From positions 92,758 to 156,757 of the forward strand of contig NZ_BONC01000009.1 of the NCBI RefSeq assembly GCF_016862515.1: DNA of 64,000 nt, read 5' to 3'. A program made the position numbers and the translations under genes. This document shows, in pieces, positions 52,485 to 61,846 of the stretch (the stretch's first letter is position 1; the number at the start of each line of letters is the position of its first letter). The DNA comes from Asanoa iriomotensis (GTDB taxonomy: Bacteria > Actinomycetota > Actinomycetes > Mycobacteriales > Micromonosporaceae). Under the pieces are notes generated by a model that made no database searches, was not told the DNA's origin, and was given only the letters and a program-made list of their open reading frames with translations.

Positions 52485-53354
52485 ATGTCTACTCCCGACA
52501 CCTCCCCGGCCGGCCCGCCGCGCCGGACGCTGCTGCGCTCGGCCCTGCTCGGCGCGGCCGCCGTCGCCACCACCGGCGCGGTCGCCCCGTCGCCCGCAGC
52601 GGCAGCGCCGTCGACCGCAAAAGGCCGGCACGGCGAACCGAAGCCGACGATCGTGCTGGTGCACGGCGCGTTCGCCGACGCCTCCGGTTGGAACGACGTC
52701 GCACACCGGCTTCTCCGCGCAGGCTACGACGTCCTGGCGCCGGCCAATCCGCTACGCGGGGTGGCTTCCGACTCGGCCTACCTCGCCGCGCTGCTCGGAC
52801 AGATCACCGGGCCGATCGTCCTCGTCGGTCACTCCTACGGCGGCATGGTGATCACCAACGCCGCGAACGGCAACGGGAACGTGAAAGCCATGGTGTACGT
52901 CGCCGCGTTCGCACCCGACGAGGGTGAGACGCTGTTCTCTCTGCAGACCAGGTACGTGGGCACCAAGCTGACCGCGGACGCGCTGGACATCCGCTACTAC
53001 ACGATGCCGGACGGGACGGGCAGCGCCGACGGGTACGTCAAGGCGAGCGTGTTCCGTGAGGTGTTCGCCGGTGACCTCCCGCCCGCCCAGACGGCGGTGA
53101 TGCACGCGACGCAGCGCCCGGGCGACGTCCACACGCTGGAACAGCCGTCGGGTGCGCCGGCCTGGAAGGCCGTCCCGTCCTGGTACCTCGTCGCCCGCGA
53201 CGACAACGTGATCCCCGCCGCCGCCCAGCGCTTCATGGCGCAGCGGGCCGGCGCCAGCACCGTCGAGGTGCGGGCCTCGCACGTCGCGATGATGTCGCGT
53301 CCGGACGCCACGACCGACCTCATCACCGCCGCCGCCCGCGTAGCCAGCCGCTAG
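52485..53354 (+). CDS. Secreted alpha/beta hydrolase, Tat-like signal
   Basis: A 289-residue hydrolase. The leader contains a twin-arginine-like PPRRTLLRSALLGAAAVA followed by an Ala-rich cleavage region, so folded export by Tat is plausible. The core begins PTIVLVHGAFADASGW. The nucleophile is in VGHSYGG (Ser near residue 122), the acid in ARDDNVIP, and the His in ASHVAMM near the C-terminus. ATG 52485 is used; ATG 52473 would add MLIR. It resembles the EstC/pyrethroid-hydrolase subgroup in layout. Substrate unknown. A second hydrolase gene starts 19 bp downstream, so the two are probably one operon. Confidence 0.87.
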   Translation: MSTPDTSPAGPPRRTLLRSALLGAAAVATTGAVAPSPAAAAPSTAKGRHGEPKPTIVLVHGAFADASGWNDVAHRLLRAGYDVLAPANPLRGVASDSAYLAALLGQITGPIVLVGHSYGGMVITNAANGNGNVKAMVYVAAFAPDEGETLFSLQTRYVGTKLTADALDIRYYTMPDGTGSADGYVKASVFREVFAGDLPPAQTAVMHATQRPGDVHTLEQPSGAPAWKAVPSWYLVARDDNVIPAAAQRFMAQRAGASTVEVRASHVAMMSRPDATTDLITAAARVASR

Positions 53355-53373
53355 TTCCTGGAGGTCGACCGAC

Positions 53374-54171
53374 ATGGCCAAACCCGACACGATCGTCCTG
53401 GTCCACGGCTTCTGGGTCACGCCCCGCTCGTGGGAACACTGGAAGGCGCGATACGAGAACCTCGGCTACCGGGTGCTCACCCCGGCCTACCCCGGCTACG
53501 AGGTCGAGGTCGAGGCGCTCAACGCCGACCCGACCCCCATCACCCAGGTGACGATTCCGCAGATCATCAGCCACATCGAGGCGCTGATCAAAGAGCTGCC
53601 CAGCCAGCCCATCATCATGGGCCACTCCGCCGGCGGCGCGTTCACCCAGATTCTGCTCGACCACGGGTTCGGCGCTGCCGGTGTGGCGCTCAACTCGGCA
53701 CCCACCGAGGGGGTCAGGGTGCTGCCGCTCTCCCAGGCCAAGGCGACCCTCCCGGCGTTCAACAGCCTCTCCAACCGGCACAAGGCGATCGCGTTCGACC
53801 ACGAGCAGTGGCACTACGCGTTCACCAACACCTTCAGCGAAGCGGAGTCGAGGACGCTGTACCAGCGCTACCACATCCCGGCTTCCGGCTCGATCCTGTG
53901 GGGCAGCGTGCTGGCCAACTTCCAGCCCGGCCACCAGGATGCCTGGGTCGACTACCACAACGACAACCGGGCACCCTTGCTCTTCGTCGCCGGAGAGAAC
54001 GACAACCTCATGCCGCCGTCCATCCAGCGCTCCAACGCCAAGCATTACAAGTCCCGCACCGTGACCGAGGTCGTCGAGTACCCGGGCCGGGCTCACCTGA
54101 TGCCGGCGCAGGAGGGCTGGGAGGAGATCGCCGACTACGCCCTCGAGTGGGCCGTCGACCACGCCCGTTGA
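53374..54171 (+). CDS. Cytoplasmic alpha/beta hydrolase
   Basis: A 265-residue hydrolase without signal peptide, beginning KPDTIVLVHGFWVTPRSWEHW. The nucleophile elbow is MGHSAGG (Ser near residue 91), the acidic residue is in AGENDNLMPP, and the catalytic His is in GRAHLMPA. GGAGG 9 nt upstream of ATG 53374 supports the start. It follows the Tat-type hydrolase closely and is distantly similar to it in layout. Possibly they act on the same compound inside and outside the cell. Specificity cannot be read. Confidence 0.88.
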   Translation: MAKPDTIVLVHGFWVTPRSWEHWKARYENLGYRVLTPAYPGYEVEVEALNADPTPITQVTIPQIISHIEALIKELPSQPIIMGHSAGGAFTQILLDHGFGAAGVALNSAPTEGVRVLPLSQAKATLPAFNSLSNRHKAIAFDHEQWHYAFTNTFSEAESRTLYQRYHIPASGSILWGSVLANFQPGHQDAWVDYHNDNRAPLLFVAGENDNLMPPSIQRSNAKHYKSRTVTEVVEYPGRAHLMPAQEGWEEIADYALEWAVDHAR

Positions 54172-54202
54172 CGGAAGCCCGCAACCTTCGTCGATCATGA
54201 TC

Positions 54203-54237
54203 TGGCCGGCCGCATCGGCGACGAGGCGCGCCGGCCA
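54203..54237 (+). terminator. Weak hairpin after the hydrolase pair
   Basis: TGGCCGG (54203-54209) and CCGGCCA (54231-54237) with a long loop. It may separate the hydrolases from the giant-protein cassette. Confidence 0.3.
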
Positions 54238-54371
54238 CCAATGTAGGCACGTGGAGAGGCGTGCTGTCATCGATCCGTCCATTGAGTACCGGCCCGTGCG
54301 GCACAGGAGAAGACTGTGCGCCGTTGGCGCTGCGTGACCTCAGGCGCCCGCATCGCGGAAGGAGCACGGGG

Positions 54372-57300
54372 ATGGCATTCGATCTGACGGGTCGCGCGTT
54401 GTTCCCCGTCGGTGACCTGATCGCGGTGGCGGATTTCCCGTTGGCGGAGTTCCTGCCGGCAGACTCGGTCGACGAGGTTTTCGAGGGGCTCTACTACACG
54501 GACTCGACGCTCTACCGCGACGGCGAGAACCTCGTGTTCGACGTACGCCTCGTCTGGGACGGCGAGCTTTCGATCTCACCGCCGGGCACGGACGCGTTCG
54601 CGGTCGTGGTTGGCTCGGCGGGAGCCGGGCTGACCACCGCGCACGCGGAGATCGTGCTCGGGCCGGACTTCTCGCTGGCGTTGCGCGAGGTGACGGTGGG
54701 GATACGGGTCTCGCCGCACGTGCTGCGCGACGTGGCCACGGGCAACGCCGCTGAGATCTCGGTGTCGGGAGACCTGCGGGTGGGCGCGGGCGGGCTGACG
54801 CTGGGGAACTTCGTCGGGGGCACGCTGGCGCCGGCGTACCTTTGTGGAACAGAGATCGTGGTGGCGGCGGCGGACGTGCGGCCGGTGTTCGGCGGCTCCG
54901 ATCCGCCCGAGTTCCTGGAGAACCAGACCGACTTCCAGGGCGTCGCGTTCGCGAAGCTCGGTGTCACCATTCCGGCGGACCATCTGGAGCTGGATCCCGG
55001 GTCGTCGCTGACGGTGGAGCTGACCAACGCCGCGATCGGAACCACCGGTTTCACGGGCGCGGTCGGCGTGATGGCCGACGCGGCGCACCCCGTGAGCGGG
55101 AAGCTCCTGGGGTTTCCGTTCCGTTTTCGCGAGCTACGGATAGACGTCGACCAGAACGCGATCCTCGACGCCACACTGGCGTGCGACCTGCGCGTCGAGG
55201 CGCTGGAAGACGGCGACGGCGAGAAGTGGCTCGGCGTCGACGTCGCGTTCAGCGGCGACGGGGATCTGACCGCGACGCTGTCCGCAGTGCAGCCGCCGGA
55301 GGCGCAGGGCAACACCGAGGCGGTCGTCACCGCCGAGTTCGCCGGGGTCGTCGCGCTCGATCTCGCCTCGCTTCGCATCACGCGGATCGACACCGTCTGG
55401 TCGTGCTGGTTCTCCGGGGCGCTGCAGCTCCAGGTGCCGGGCGCCGACTGGCCGAAGGTCGCGTTCGACGAGATCGGCGTGAGCGCCGACGGACGGTTCC
55501 ACATCGCCGACGGGGGCGGCATCACCTTCGCGACACCGATGGTGGTGGACTGGCACTTCGCCCGGCTGTCGGTGTCGAAGTTCCGGTTCGGGCACGCGGA
55601 AGGATCGATGGAACGCCTGCGGATCGCGCTCGGCGCCGAGGTGGTGCTGGTCGAGGGAATCCCGGCGGGCGCGGCGGTCGAAGGTCTGGTGATCGAGTGG
55701 ACGCCGGGCTCCGGCGCCGGAGCCGACGTGCGGTTCGAGGGGATCGGCATCGAGTTCGGCGTGCCGGGCAGCTTCCGCGCGGCGCTGTCGATCGCATACC
55801 GCGACGAAGCGGGAGTCGTCCAGTTCCGCGGCAGCGGGACGATCGAGATTCCCGCGCTCGACGTGCTGCTCGACGTCGCGGTCGTGGTGGGACGCGAGGA
55901 CGCGCCGCCCGACCCGTTCGTCTACATGTACCTCTTCGCCGACGCGAAGCTGCTCCCGGCGGGGATCCCCGTGGGCAGCACGGGGCTCGCCATCTACGGG
56001 TTCCAGGGCCTGATCGCGTACCAGATGGGGATGGACGTGGACCCGGCACTCCCCCCGGACCAGCGCGTCTATGCCCTGTTCATGAAGGATCCGGTGGGCA
56101 TCACGGCGGGGACCAAGTGGGTGCCGGCGCGCGGGCAGAACGCGCTCGGCGCCGGCGTCGTCCTCGGGACGATGGACAAGGGCTTCGCGATCAACGCCAA
56201 GGGAATGCTGGTCGTCGCGTTCCCTGACATCGCGATCCTCCTCCACGCGAAGGCCAACTTCCTCAAGCAGCGGCCGAAGCTCAACGAGCGGCAGGAGGGC
56301 GCGCTCGAGGCGCTGATGGTCTACTCCGCGGGCGAGTCGACCTTATCGCTCGACATCGTCGCGAGCTGGGAGATCGCGTCCATCGTCTCGGTGGGCGGGC
56401 AGGCCCGGGCGTTCTTCGACTTCACCGACCGCAGCGCCTTCTACCTCGAGATCGGGCGCGACGAGGAGGGCAAGCGCGTCGTCGCGCAGGCGATCAAATG
56501 GAACGGGGAGTGGCTCTTCTCGGCGGGGTTCTGGTTCCGTCTCGACGCACACGGTCTCGTCACGGGTCTCCAGGTCGACATCGATCTGCGCAAGAGCAAG
56601 GGCGGCTTCTACGTCGAGGTGAAGGGCAGCGGGCGGGCGGAGATGGCGCTGTTCTGGGAGCCGTCGCAGTGGGAGGGCTCGCTCGCGCTGTCCGGGCGGA
56701 TATCCGCGGGATACAAGGGGATCTCGATCGGGATGCGCCTGGCCGGCGAGGCGCGTGCCCGGGTGAAGCGCCCCTTGGAGGTGCACCTGCACGTCGAGGC
56801 GTGCATCGAGGCGCTCTTCTGGGACATCTGCAAGTCGTTCGACTTCGACTGGAAGCAGGTGCTCCCGCCCGTCCTGGAGCTTCCGTTCCGCCGCACCGGG
56901 GCGACCCCGCGCCACTGGACTCCGGTGCACGTGGCGGGGCCGCCCGAGCGGGTCGAGGACGGCATCGTGGCGCTCGAGGCGTCGTCGACCCCGATGATCG
57001 CGCCACACAGCGGCCTGGCGATCGACTTCGCCAAACCGATGGTCGATCTGACCGGGCGCTTCAACGAGGCGGTGACCCTGCCGGACGGCGGCTTCCTCAC
57101 CGTCGGCGAGGAGTCGGGCTACGCGGCGGCGTTCCTGCTCGACGCCGTCGAGCTCGTACGCGATCCCGACGGTGTGCGCGAGGCGGTGCCGATCTGGGGC
57201 ACCTGGGCGCGCGAGACGCTCGAACCGAACACGACCCTGCGGTTGCTCTCCTCGGAGCGCTTCGGTGACGACGGCTCGCTGTCGGACGGCTACGTCGACG

Positions 57301-58751
57301 GCTTGGACATCGACTACTGCGCCGAGCCGACGCCGACCCAGCAATGCGTGTCGCTTTCGAGCGTGCAACCGGGCTACGGCCGGCTGCGCGACGGCTCGCT
57401 CTACGAACTGGTTCTCGACAAGGGCGGCGCGCTGCCGGCCGAGGGGTTGATCCTGCGCCCGCGCGACCGCCTGACCATCCGTTGCAAGGTGAAGGTCAAG
57501 GTGGCGCAGCTCGAGATGATCACGCCCGACGGCGCGCTCGAGCGGCTCGAGGTCAAGGCGGATTCGGCCGGCATCTTCACGATCTGGGGCAAGGTCGTGC
57601 CGGACCGGCGACTCGTGCGGTTCTGCTACGCCCGCGGGCACGGATGGCTCGACTGGGTCGTCGCCGCGCAACTCGGCGGCACGCTCACGGGCACCGAGGC
57701 GTGGACGGTGCCGGCGGAGATGCGGGTGTTCCGACCGAACCAGGCCTACGAGCTGGTTCTCAAGACCACGCCCCGGTTGCTCGCGCCCGACGGCACGGCG
57801 AGCGAGCCGCTCGGATCCGCGGTCGTGACGAAGCGCCGCTTCCGCACCTCAGGGCCGCCGGCGTACGACGGCGCGCTGACCAATTACATCGCGGACACCT
57901 ACCCGGCCGACGGCAAGCGGCCGGCGTACACCGGCTACGACCTCGTCGTGCGGTTCGTGGAGGGATACGTCCCCTACCTCTACCTCAGCGTCGGCGAGGC
58001 GCTGGCGATCCGGCTCTTCGACGGACTCGGGCGACCGGTGCGCGACGACGACGGCGGGGAGGTGCTCGTGCCCATTCCGGAGCCCGGTCCGGAGCTCGTG
58101 TCCTCGACGCTCTGGGCCTGGGGGCAGATCATCGAGGCGAACGTGGCGAACGGCTGTGTCGACCGGTTGCCGCCGCCGGTGCCGGCAGACACGGTGCGCC
58201 GCCTGGTCGACGTCGAACTCACACCGAACTCGCAGTACACGGCGGTGCTCGTGTCGGACGCACGGCCGCACCAGGCGCTGGCGCGATGGGGCTTCACCAC
58301 GTCGAGGTTCGCGACCTTCACCGATCTCGTGACGCGCGACCGCGAGATCGCGCCACCCCGCACGGCCGCGGGCGCCATCGCCGGCGCGGACTTCGAGGCA
58401 TGCGTACGCGCGATCGGCGTTCCCACCGTCGCGTACGTGGACCGCTTCACCGTGACGCCGATCCTGGACCCCGGCGGGACAGAACCGGTGGCGCTCCTCC
58501 TCGAGGCGCCCGAGCCGTTCGAGCACGGGACCCGCCTGCGCATCACCGTCGACGGGGCGGCCACGACGGCGCTCGCGAACGTCGACGGCACGCGGCTGCT
58601 CGTGACGCCGGCCGGCGGGGCGTTCACGCCCGGACCCCTCGACGTGCGGCTGCGATGGCGGCGCGACGCCGGCGCGGCATTGCCGGTCCTGGCCGTCGCC
58701 GGGAACTCCTCGGACGAGGTCGTCGACCTCGTCGTCGAAGGCGGTGCGTGA
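54372..58751 (+). CDS. Giant beta-rich protein A of a three-gene cassette
   Basis: A 1459-residue protein of unknown function. AAGGAG 8 nt upstream fixes ATG 54372. There is no signal peptide and no clear membrane helix. The first ~830 residues are dominated by amphipathic beta-strand patterns (LGAEVVLVEGIPAG, VRFEGIGIEFGVPGSF, GLAIYGFQGLIAYQMG, GKGFAIN-like turns), as in long stacked-beta or lipid-binding proteins. A Cys-containing junction follows (EACIEALFWDICKSF, about 805-820). The remainder holds several segments that look like beta-sandwiches (for example VLDKGGALPAEGLILRPRD, then WTVPAEMRVF). No catalytic motif was found. The stop overlaps the start of protein B (TGATG), so the two are co-translated. 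It may belong to a large uncharacterised DUF-type family, but I cannot name it with confidence. Confidence 0.75.
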   Translation: MAFDLTGRALFPVGDLIAVADFPLAEFLPADSVDEVFEGLYYTDSTLYRDGENLVFDVRLVWDGELSISPPGTDAFAVVVGSAGAGLTTAHAEIVLGPDFSLALREVTVGIRVSPHVLRDVATGNAAEISVSGDLRVGAGGLTLGNFVGGTLAPAYLCGTEIVVAAADVRPVFGGSDPPEFLENQTDFQGVAFAKLGVTIPADHLELDPGSSLTVELTNAAIGTTGFTGAVGVMADAAHPVSGKLLGFPFRFRELRIDVDQNAILDATLACDLRVEALEDGDGEKWLGVDVAFSGDGDLTATLSAVQPPEAQGNTEAVVTAEFAGVVALDLASLRITRIDTVWSCWFSGALQLQVPGADWPKVAFDEIGVSADGRFHIADGGGITFATPMVVDWHFARLSVSKFRFGHAEGSMERLRIALGAEVVLVEGIPAGAAVEGLVIEWTPGSGAGADVRFEGIGIEFGVPGSFRAALSIAYRDEAGVVQFRGSGTIEIPALDVLLDVAVVVGREDAPPDPFVYMYLFADAKLLPAGIPVGSTGLAIYGFQGLIAYQMGMDVDPALPPDQRVYALFMKDPVGITAGTKWVPARGQNALGAGVVLGTMDKGFAINAKGMLVVAFPDIAILLHAKANFLKQRPKLNERQEGALEALMVYSAGESTLSLDIVASWEIASIVSVGGQARAFFDFTDRSAFYLEIGRDEEGKRVVAQAIKWNGEWLFSAGFWFRLDAHGLVTGLQVDIDLRKSKGGFYVEVKGSGRAEMALFWEPSQWEGSLALSGRISAGYKGISIGMRLAGEARARVKRPLEVHLHVEACIEALFWDICKSFDFDWKQVLPPVLELPFRRTGATPRHWTPVHVAGPPERVEDGIVALEASSTPMIAPHSGLAIDFAKPMVDLTGRFNEAVTLPDGGFLTVGEESGYAAAFLLDAVELVRDPDGVREAVPIWGTWARETLEPNTTLRLLSSERFGDDGSLSDGYVDGLDIDYCAEPTPTQQCVSLSSVQPGYGRLRDGSLYELVLDKGGALPAEGLILRPRDRLTIRCKVKVKVAQLEMITPDGALERLEVKADSAGIFTIWGKVVPDRRLVRFCYARGHGWLDWVVAAQLGGTLTGTEAWTVPAEMRVFRPNQAYELVLKTTPRLLAPDGTASEPLGSAVVTKRRFRTSGPPAYDGALTNYIADTYPADGKRPAYTGYDLVVRFVEGYVPYLYLSVGEALAIRLFDGLGRPVRDDDGGEVLVPIPEPGPELVSSTLWAWGQIIEANVANGCVDRLPPPVPADTVRRLVDVELTPNSQYTAVLVSDARPHQALARWGFTTSRFATFTDLVTRDREIAPPRTAAGAIAGADFEACVRAIGVPTVAYVDRFTVTPILDPGGTEPVALLLEAPEPFEHGTRLRITVDGAATTALANVDGTRLLVTPAGGAFTPGPLDVRLRWRRDAGAALPVLAVAGNSSDEVVDLVVEGGA

Positions 58752-61700
58752 TGGCGATCGTCGCGGGGTCCGACATCCACGTGATCGCGTGCCGGCGGGG
58801 CTCGCTGCCGACGGGCCAGCACGAGCGGGTCTTCGGGGTCCGTTGGGCGGGCCGACCCGATCTCGGGTTTCCGTCGAAAGGCTTCGTGCTGAGGCGGATC
58901 GTCGCCGGAGCGCCCGCACCGGTCGTCGTGGGGCGCTACTTCCTCCCACCGACCACCGACTGGGCGACGTTCAAGACCGCCGCGGAGCAGCGGCGCCCGG
59001 CGATGGGCCCCTACTTTCCCGACTTCCTCCCGGAGAACCTGGAATACCTGCTGCCGATCGTCCGCCTGGCGGATCCCGGTGCGCCGGCGGCGGAGCTACC
59101 CGGGCTCGTGGAGCGGGCCGCGGACTTCTTCGGCGGCATCCACACCGGCGACCCGGCGCTCGCCTGGGCCCTCTGGCCCGACGGGAACGTGCCGTCGCTG
59201 CCGGCGCTGCTCGCCGACCCCGCGGCCCGCGCGGCGCTGACCTCGTTCTACCGCGCCCGCTGCACCGCGTACCTGCTGGCACTCGCCCTGCGCTTCGAGT
59301 ACGCGGTGCTTTTCGGCCTGGCGACCGACGACCTCGCGCCGGCCGGGAACGCCGCCGTCAGCTACCAGATCACGGGCGAGTGGTCCGAGGCCGGGACCTC
59401 GACGACCGACCTGGACGTGCCGAAACCCCCGTGCGAGCCGCCTCCCCCCGCCGAGGTCACGGCCACCCGGATCCCGGGGAACGTCGCCCATCCGGCGTTC
59501 CGGGCGTTCGGCGACTGGGTTCCCCCGGCGCCGCTCGCGCCGGCCGACCAGGACGGCGTGCCGCTGCCCGCGACCGCGACGGTTCCACGCGTACCCGCCG
59601 CGCTCACCGGGCTCTCGTGGAGCGCCCAGCCGCCGTCACCACGACTGATCGGTTACGGCGCGGCGCTCTACCTGGTCGACCGCTTCGACTTCGGCGCCGA
59701 CACCGCGGAGCTCGAAGCTACGCCGCCGTTGCCGGCCGGCGCACAGTTCACGCCGCTCTTCGACGGCGAGCCGCTGCTGCGCCCCGCCGCGGAGCCACAC
59801 ACCGTCGACCGTCCCGGCATGGACTGGCCTCCGCTCGAGGGGCACTACAGCTACGACGTGAAGGGCGTGAGCCTGCTCGGCTTCGTCTCGAAGACCGGGG
59901 CGCGCGCCTCGGTGCGGCACCACGACGACCTCGCCCCCGTGCCTCCGCGCGCGCGGCTCGCCGGCGGGCCGGCGCTGACCGTCGGCCCCGCCGGCACCGT
60001 CACGGCGGAGATCGGGATCGACTGGGCGAGCGGCGAAGATTTCGTCAGCCCGGACGTCGTCGACTTCCGCGTGGCCGGCAGCTTCCGGCCGCTCGACGGC
60101 GTCGCGGTCGAGGTGACCGAGTTGCTCTCCGCGAATCCGCTGGTCTGCACAGTGCGCGTGGCGGCACTGGCCGGCCCGTCCGACGCGTACGCCGGGCGGC
60201 GGTTGATCCTCCCGAACGGCGAGTTCGTGATCGTTTCACACGGCTCGGGCGGGTCCGCGACGATGACCGTGCGGCGCTCCGCCGGCCGCACGCCGGCCGT
60301 CGGCGTGACCGGGGTCGTGTTCGTGCCAGGCGCGCCGACGGCGCTCACCCGGGTGGCCCGGCTGCAGCGGCTTCCCGCCACCCCGGCTCGCGTCGAGAGC
60401 CTTGTCTCGGCGGACCCGGCCGACCTGCGGCTGCGGCTGTCCGCCGATCCGACCGCCGAGTCCGGCCGGATCTACCTCCACCTGCTGCGCACGACGTTCG
60501 ACGCCGAACGCACGAGCGACGGCTACCGGGTCACCGCACCCCCCGCGGAGGGCCCGGGAGCGCAGGCGTGGGAACGCTGGCTCGGGCTGCCCGATCCGGC
60601 CACGGCCATCGTCGGATCGCCGGCGCTGTTCTTCCCGCCCCACCACGTCACGGTGACCGTCGCCGTGCCCGTCGGCTTCGTGGGGGGAAGCCTGACCTTC
60701 CACGTGACCGCCGCCGACGGCACGCCGTACGTGACGAGCCCGGCCCTTCCGGCTTCCGAGCCGGCGCTGATCGGACTGCGTGGCAACGAGAGCGCCGCCG
60801 CGGCGGTGGTGGCGTCGGTGCGGCGCCCGACCGCACCCGAAGCGCCGGTGAGCGTCGATCCCGCGGCGCGGCTGTGGGCCACGTCCGCGGCGAGCTACGC
60901 CGAGGCGGCCCGGTTCGACGTCAGGTGGGCCCCGGTCGCGGGCGCGATCCGCTACGAGATCTGGCGTGCGTTCGAGGGCGCGCTGGCCGGTGCCTCGGCG
61001 GCGACCAACGACGCGCAACTGCGTGCGCTCGCGGCCGCGCAGCCGGACGCGTTCGAGTTGCGCAGCGGGGAGGTGTTCGGCACGCACCACGTCGACGAAC
61101 TGCCCGGCCTGGCGCCGACCCGCGTGGTCTACCGCGTCCGCGCCGTCTCCGCCGCGGGCGTGGCCGGCGTGTTCTCGGGGGTGATCGGTCCGGTGTACGT
61201 CCCGGACGTGCGTCCGCCGCCGGCGCCGAACCTCGTCCGCGTGGTCGCGACGAAACCGGCGGAGGCCGACCGCGGCATCGCCGTCGAGTGGTCCCAAGCC
61301 GCGCTCGACGGGGACATCGGTTTCGAGGTCGAGGTCCGTGCGACCGACCTGGCTGCCCCCTTCACCACCGCGGGTGTCGTCGGCCCCGGTGCCACGCCGG
61401 TCGCGGGACGTTTTCGGTTCGTGCACCACAACCGGATCCCAGGCCGGCGGTACGAGTACCGCGTGGTCGCCGTCCGCGAGGCGCTCGATCCCGCGGACCC
61501 GGCGGCGGCCGCCCGCCGCCCGATCCGGAGCCATCCGTCGGCGACGCGCACCGGTGTCGCGATCTCGACGACGCCGCCCGGACCTCCGGCCGGAGTCACC
61601 GCCCTGTGGGACGCCGCCATGGGTGCGATCCGGCTCACGTGGAGCAACGCCGAGGCCTATGACGCGCTGCTCGTCTACCGGCGCGCCCCAGGACGCTTCG

Positions 61701-61846
61701 GGTTCGAGCGGGTCGTCATGCTCGACGGGACGGCCGTGGCGCACCACGACCCGGGCCTGGCCGCCGGGACCTGGGCGTATCAGCTTCGCGCGCGGACAGC
61801 GACGCGCGAAGCCCGTAGCGCGACCGTGGAGGTGACGGTGCCATGA
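58751..61846 (+). CDS. Giant multi-domain protein B with FnIII-like C-terminus
   Basis: A 1031-residue protein of unknown function. ATG 58751 shares one base with the stop of protein A. There is no signal peptide. The N-terminal half (about 1-400) is not recognisable and contains PYFPDFLPENLEYLLPIVR and several Pro-rich linkers. The second half contains at least two fibronectin-III-like domains: FDVRWAPVAGAIRYEIWRA (about 720-740) to RVRAVSAAGVAG, and ITLTWS-type IRLTWSNAEAYDALLVYRRA (about 960-980) to YQLRARTATREA. A possible third lies between. FnIII domains usually mediate protein or carbohydrate contacts. The stop overlaps the start of protein C (ATGA). Context suggests a structural or adaptor part of a complex with A and C. 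Confidence 0.75.
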   Translation: MAIVAGSDIHVIACRRGSLPTGQHERVFGVRWAGRPDLGFPSKGFVLRRIVAGAPAPVVVGRYFLPPTTDWATFKTAAEQRRPAMGPYFPDFLPENLEYLLPIVRLADPGAPAAELPGLVERAADFFGGIHTGDPALAWALWPDGNVPSLPALLADPAARAALTSFYRARCTAYLLALALRFEYAVLFGLATDDLAPAGNAAVSYQITGEWSEAGTSTTDLDVPKPPCEPPPPAEVTATRIPGNVAHPAFRAFGDWVPPAPLAPADQDGVPLPATATVPRVPAALTGLSWSAQPPSPRLIGYGAALYLVDRFDFGADTAELEATPPLPAGAQFTPLFDGEPLLRPAAEPHTVDRPGMDWPPLEGHYSYDVKGVSLLGFVSKTGARASVRHHDDLAPVPPRARLAGGPALTVGPAGTVTAEIGIDWASGEDFVSPDVVDFRVAGSFRPLDGVAVEVTELLSANPLVCTVRVAALAGPSDAYAGRRLILPNGEFVIVSHGSGGSATMTVRRSAGRTPAVGVTGVVFVPGAPTALTRVARLQRLPATPARVESLVSADPADLRLRLSADPTAESGRIYLHLLRTTFDAERTSDGYRVTAPPAEGPGAQAWERWLGLPDPATAIVGSPALFFPPHHVTVTVAVPVGFVGGSLTFHVTAADGTPYVTSPALPASEPALIGLRGNESAAAAVVASVRRPTAPEAPVSVDPAARLWATSAASYAEAARFDVRWAPVAGAIRYEIWRAFEGALAGASAATNDAQLRALAAAQPDAFELRSGEVFGTHHVDELPGLAPTRVVYRVRAVSAAGVAGVFSGVIGPVYVPDVRPPPAPNLVRVVATKPAEADRGIAVEWSQAALDGDIGFEVEVRATDLAAPFTTAGVVGPGATPVAGRFRFVHHNRIPGRRYEYRVVAVREALDPADPAAAARRPIRSHPSATRTGVAISTTPPGPPAGVTALWDAAMGAIRLTWSNAEAYDALLVYRRAPGRFGFERVVMLDGTAVAHHDPGLAAGTWAYQLRARTATREARSATVEVTVP

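Noticed and set aside
57344..58750. Open frame extending upstream of protein B inside protein A
   Set aside because: This part is an Arg/Ala-rich shadow of protein A. Coherent sequence of B begins at ATG 58751.
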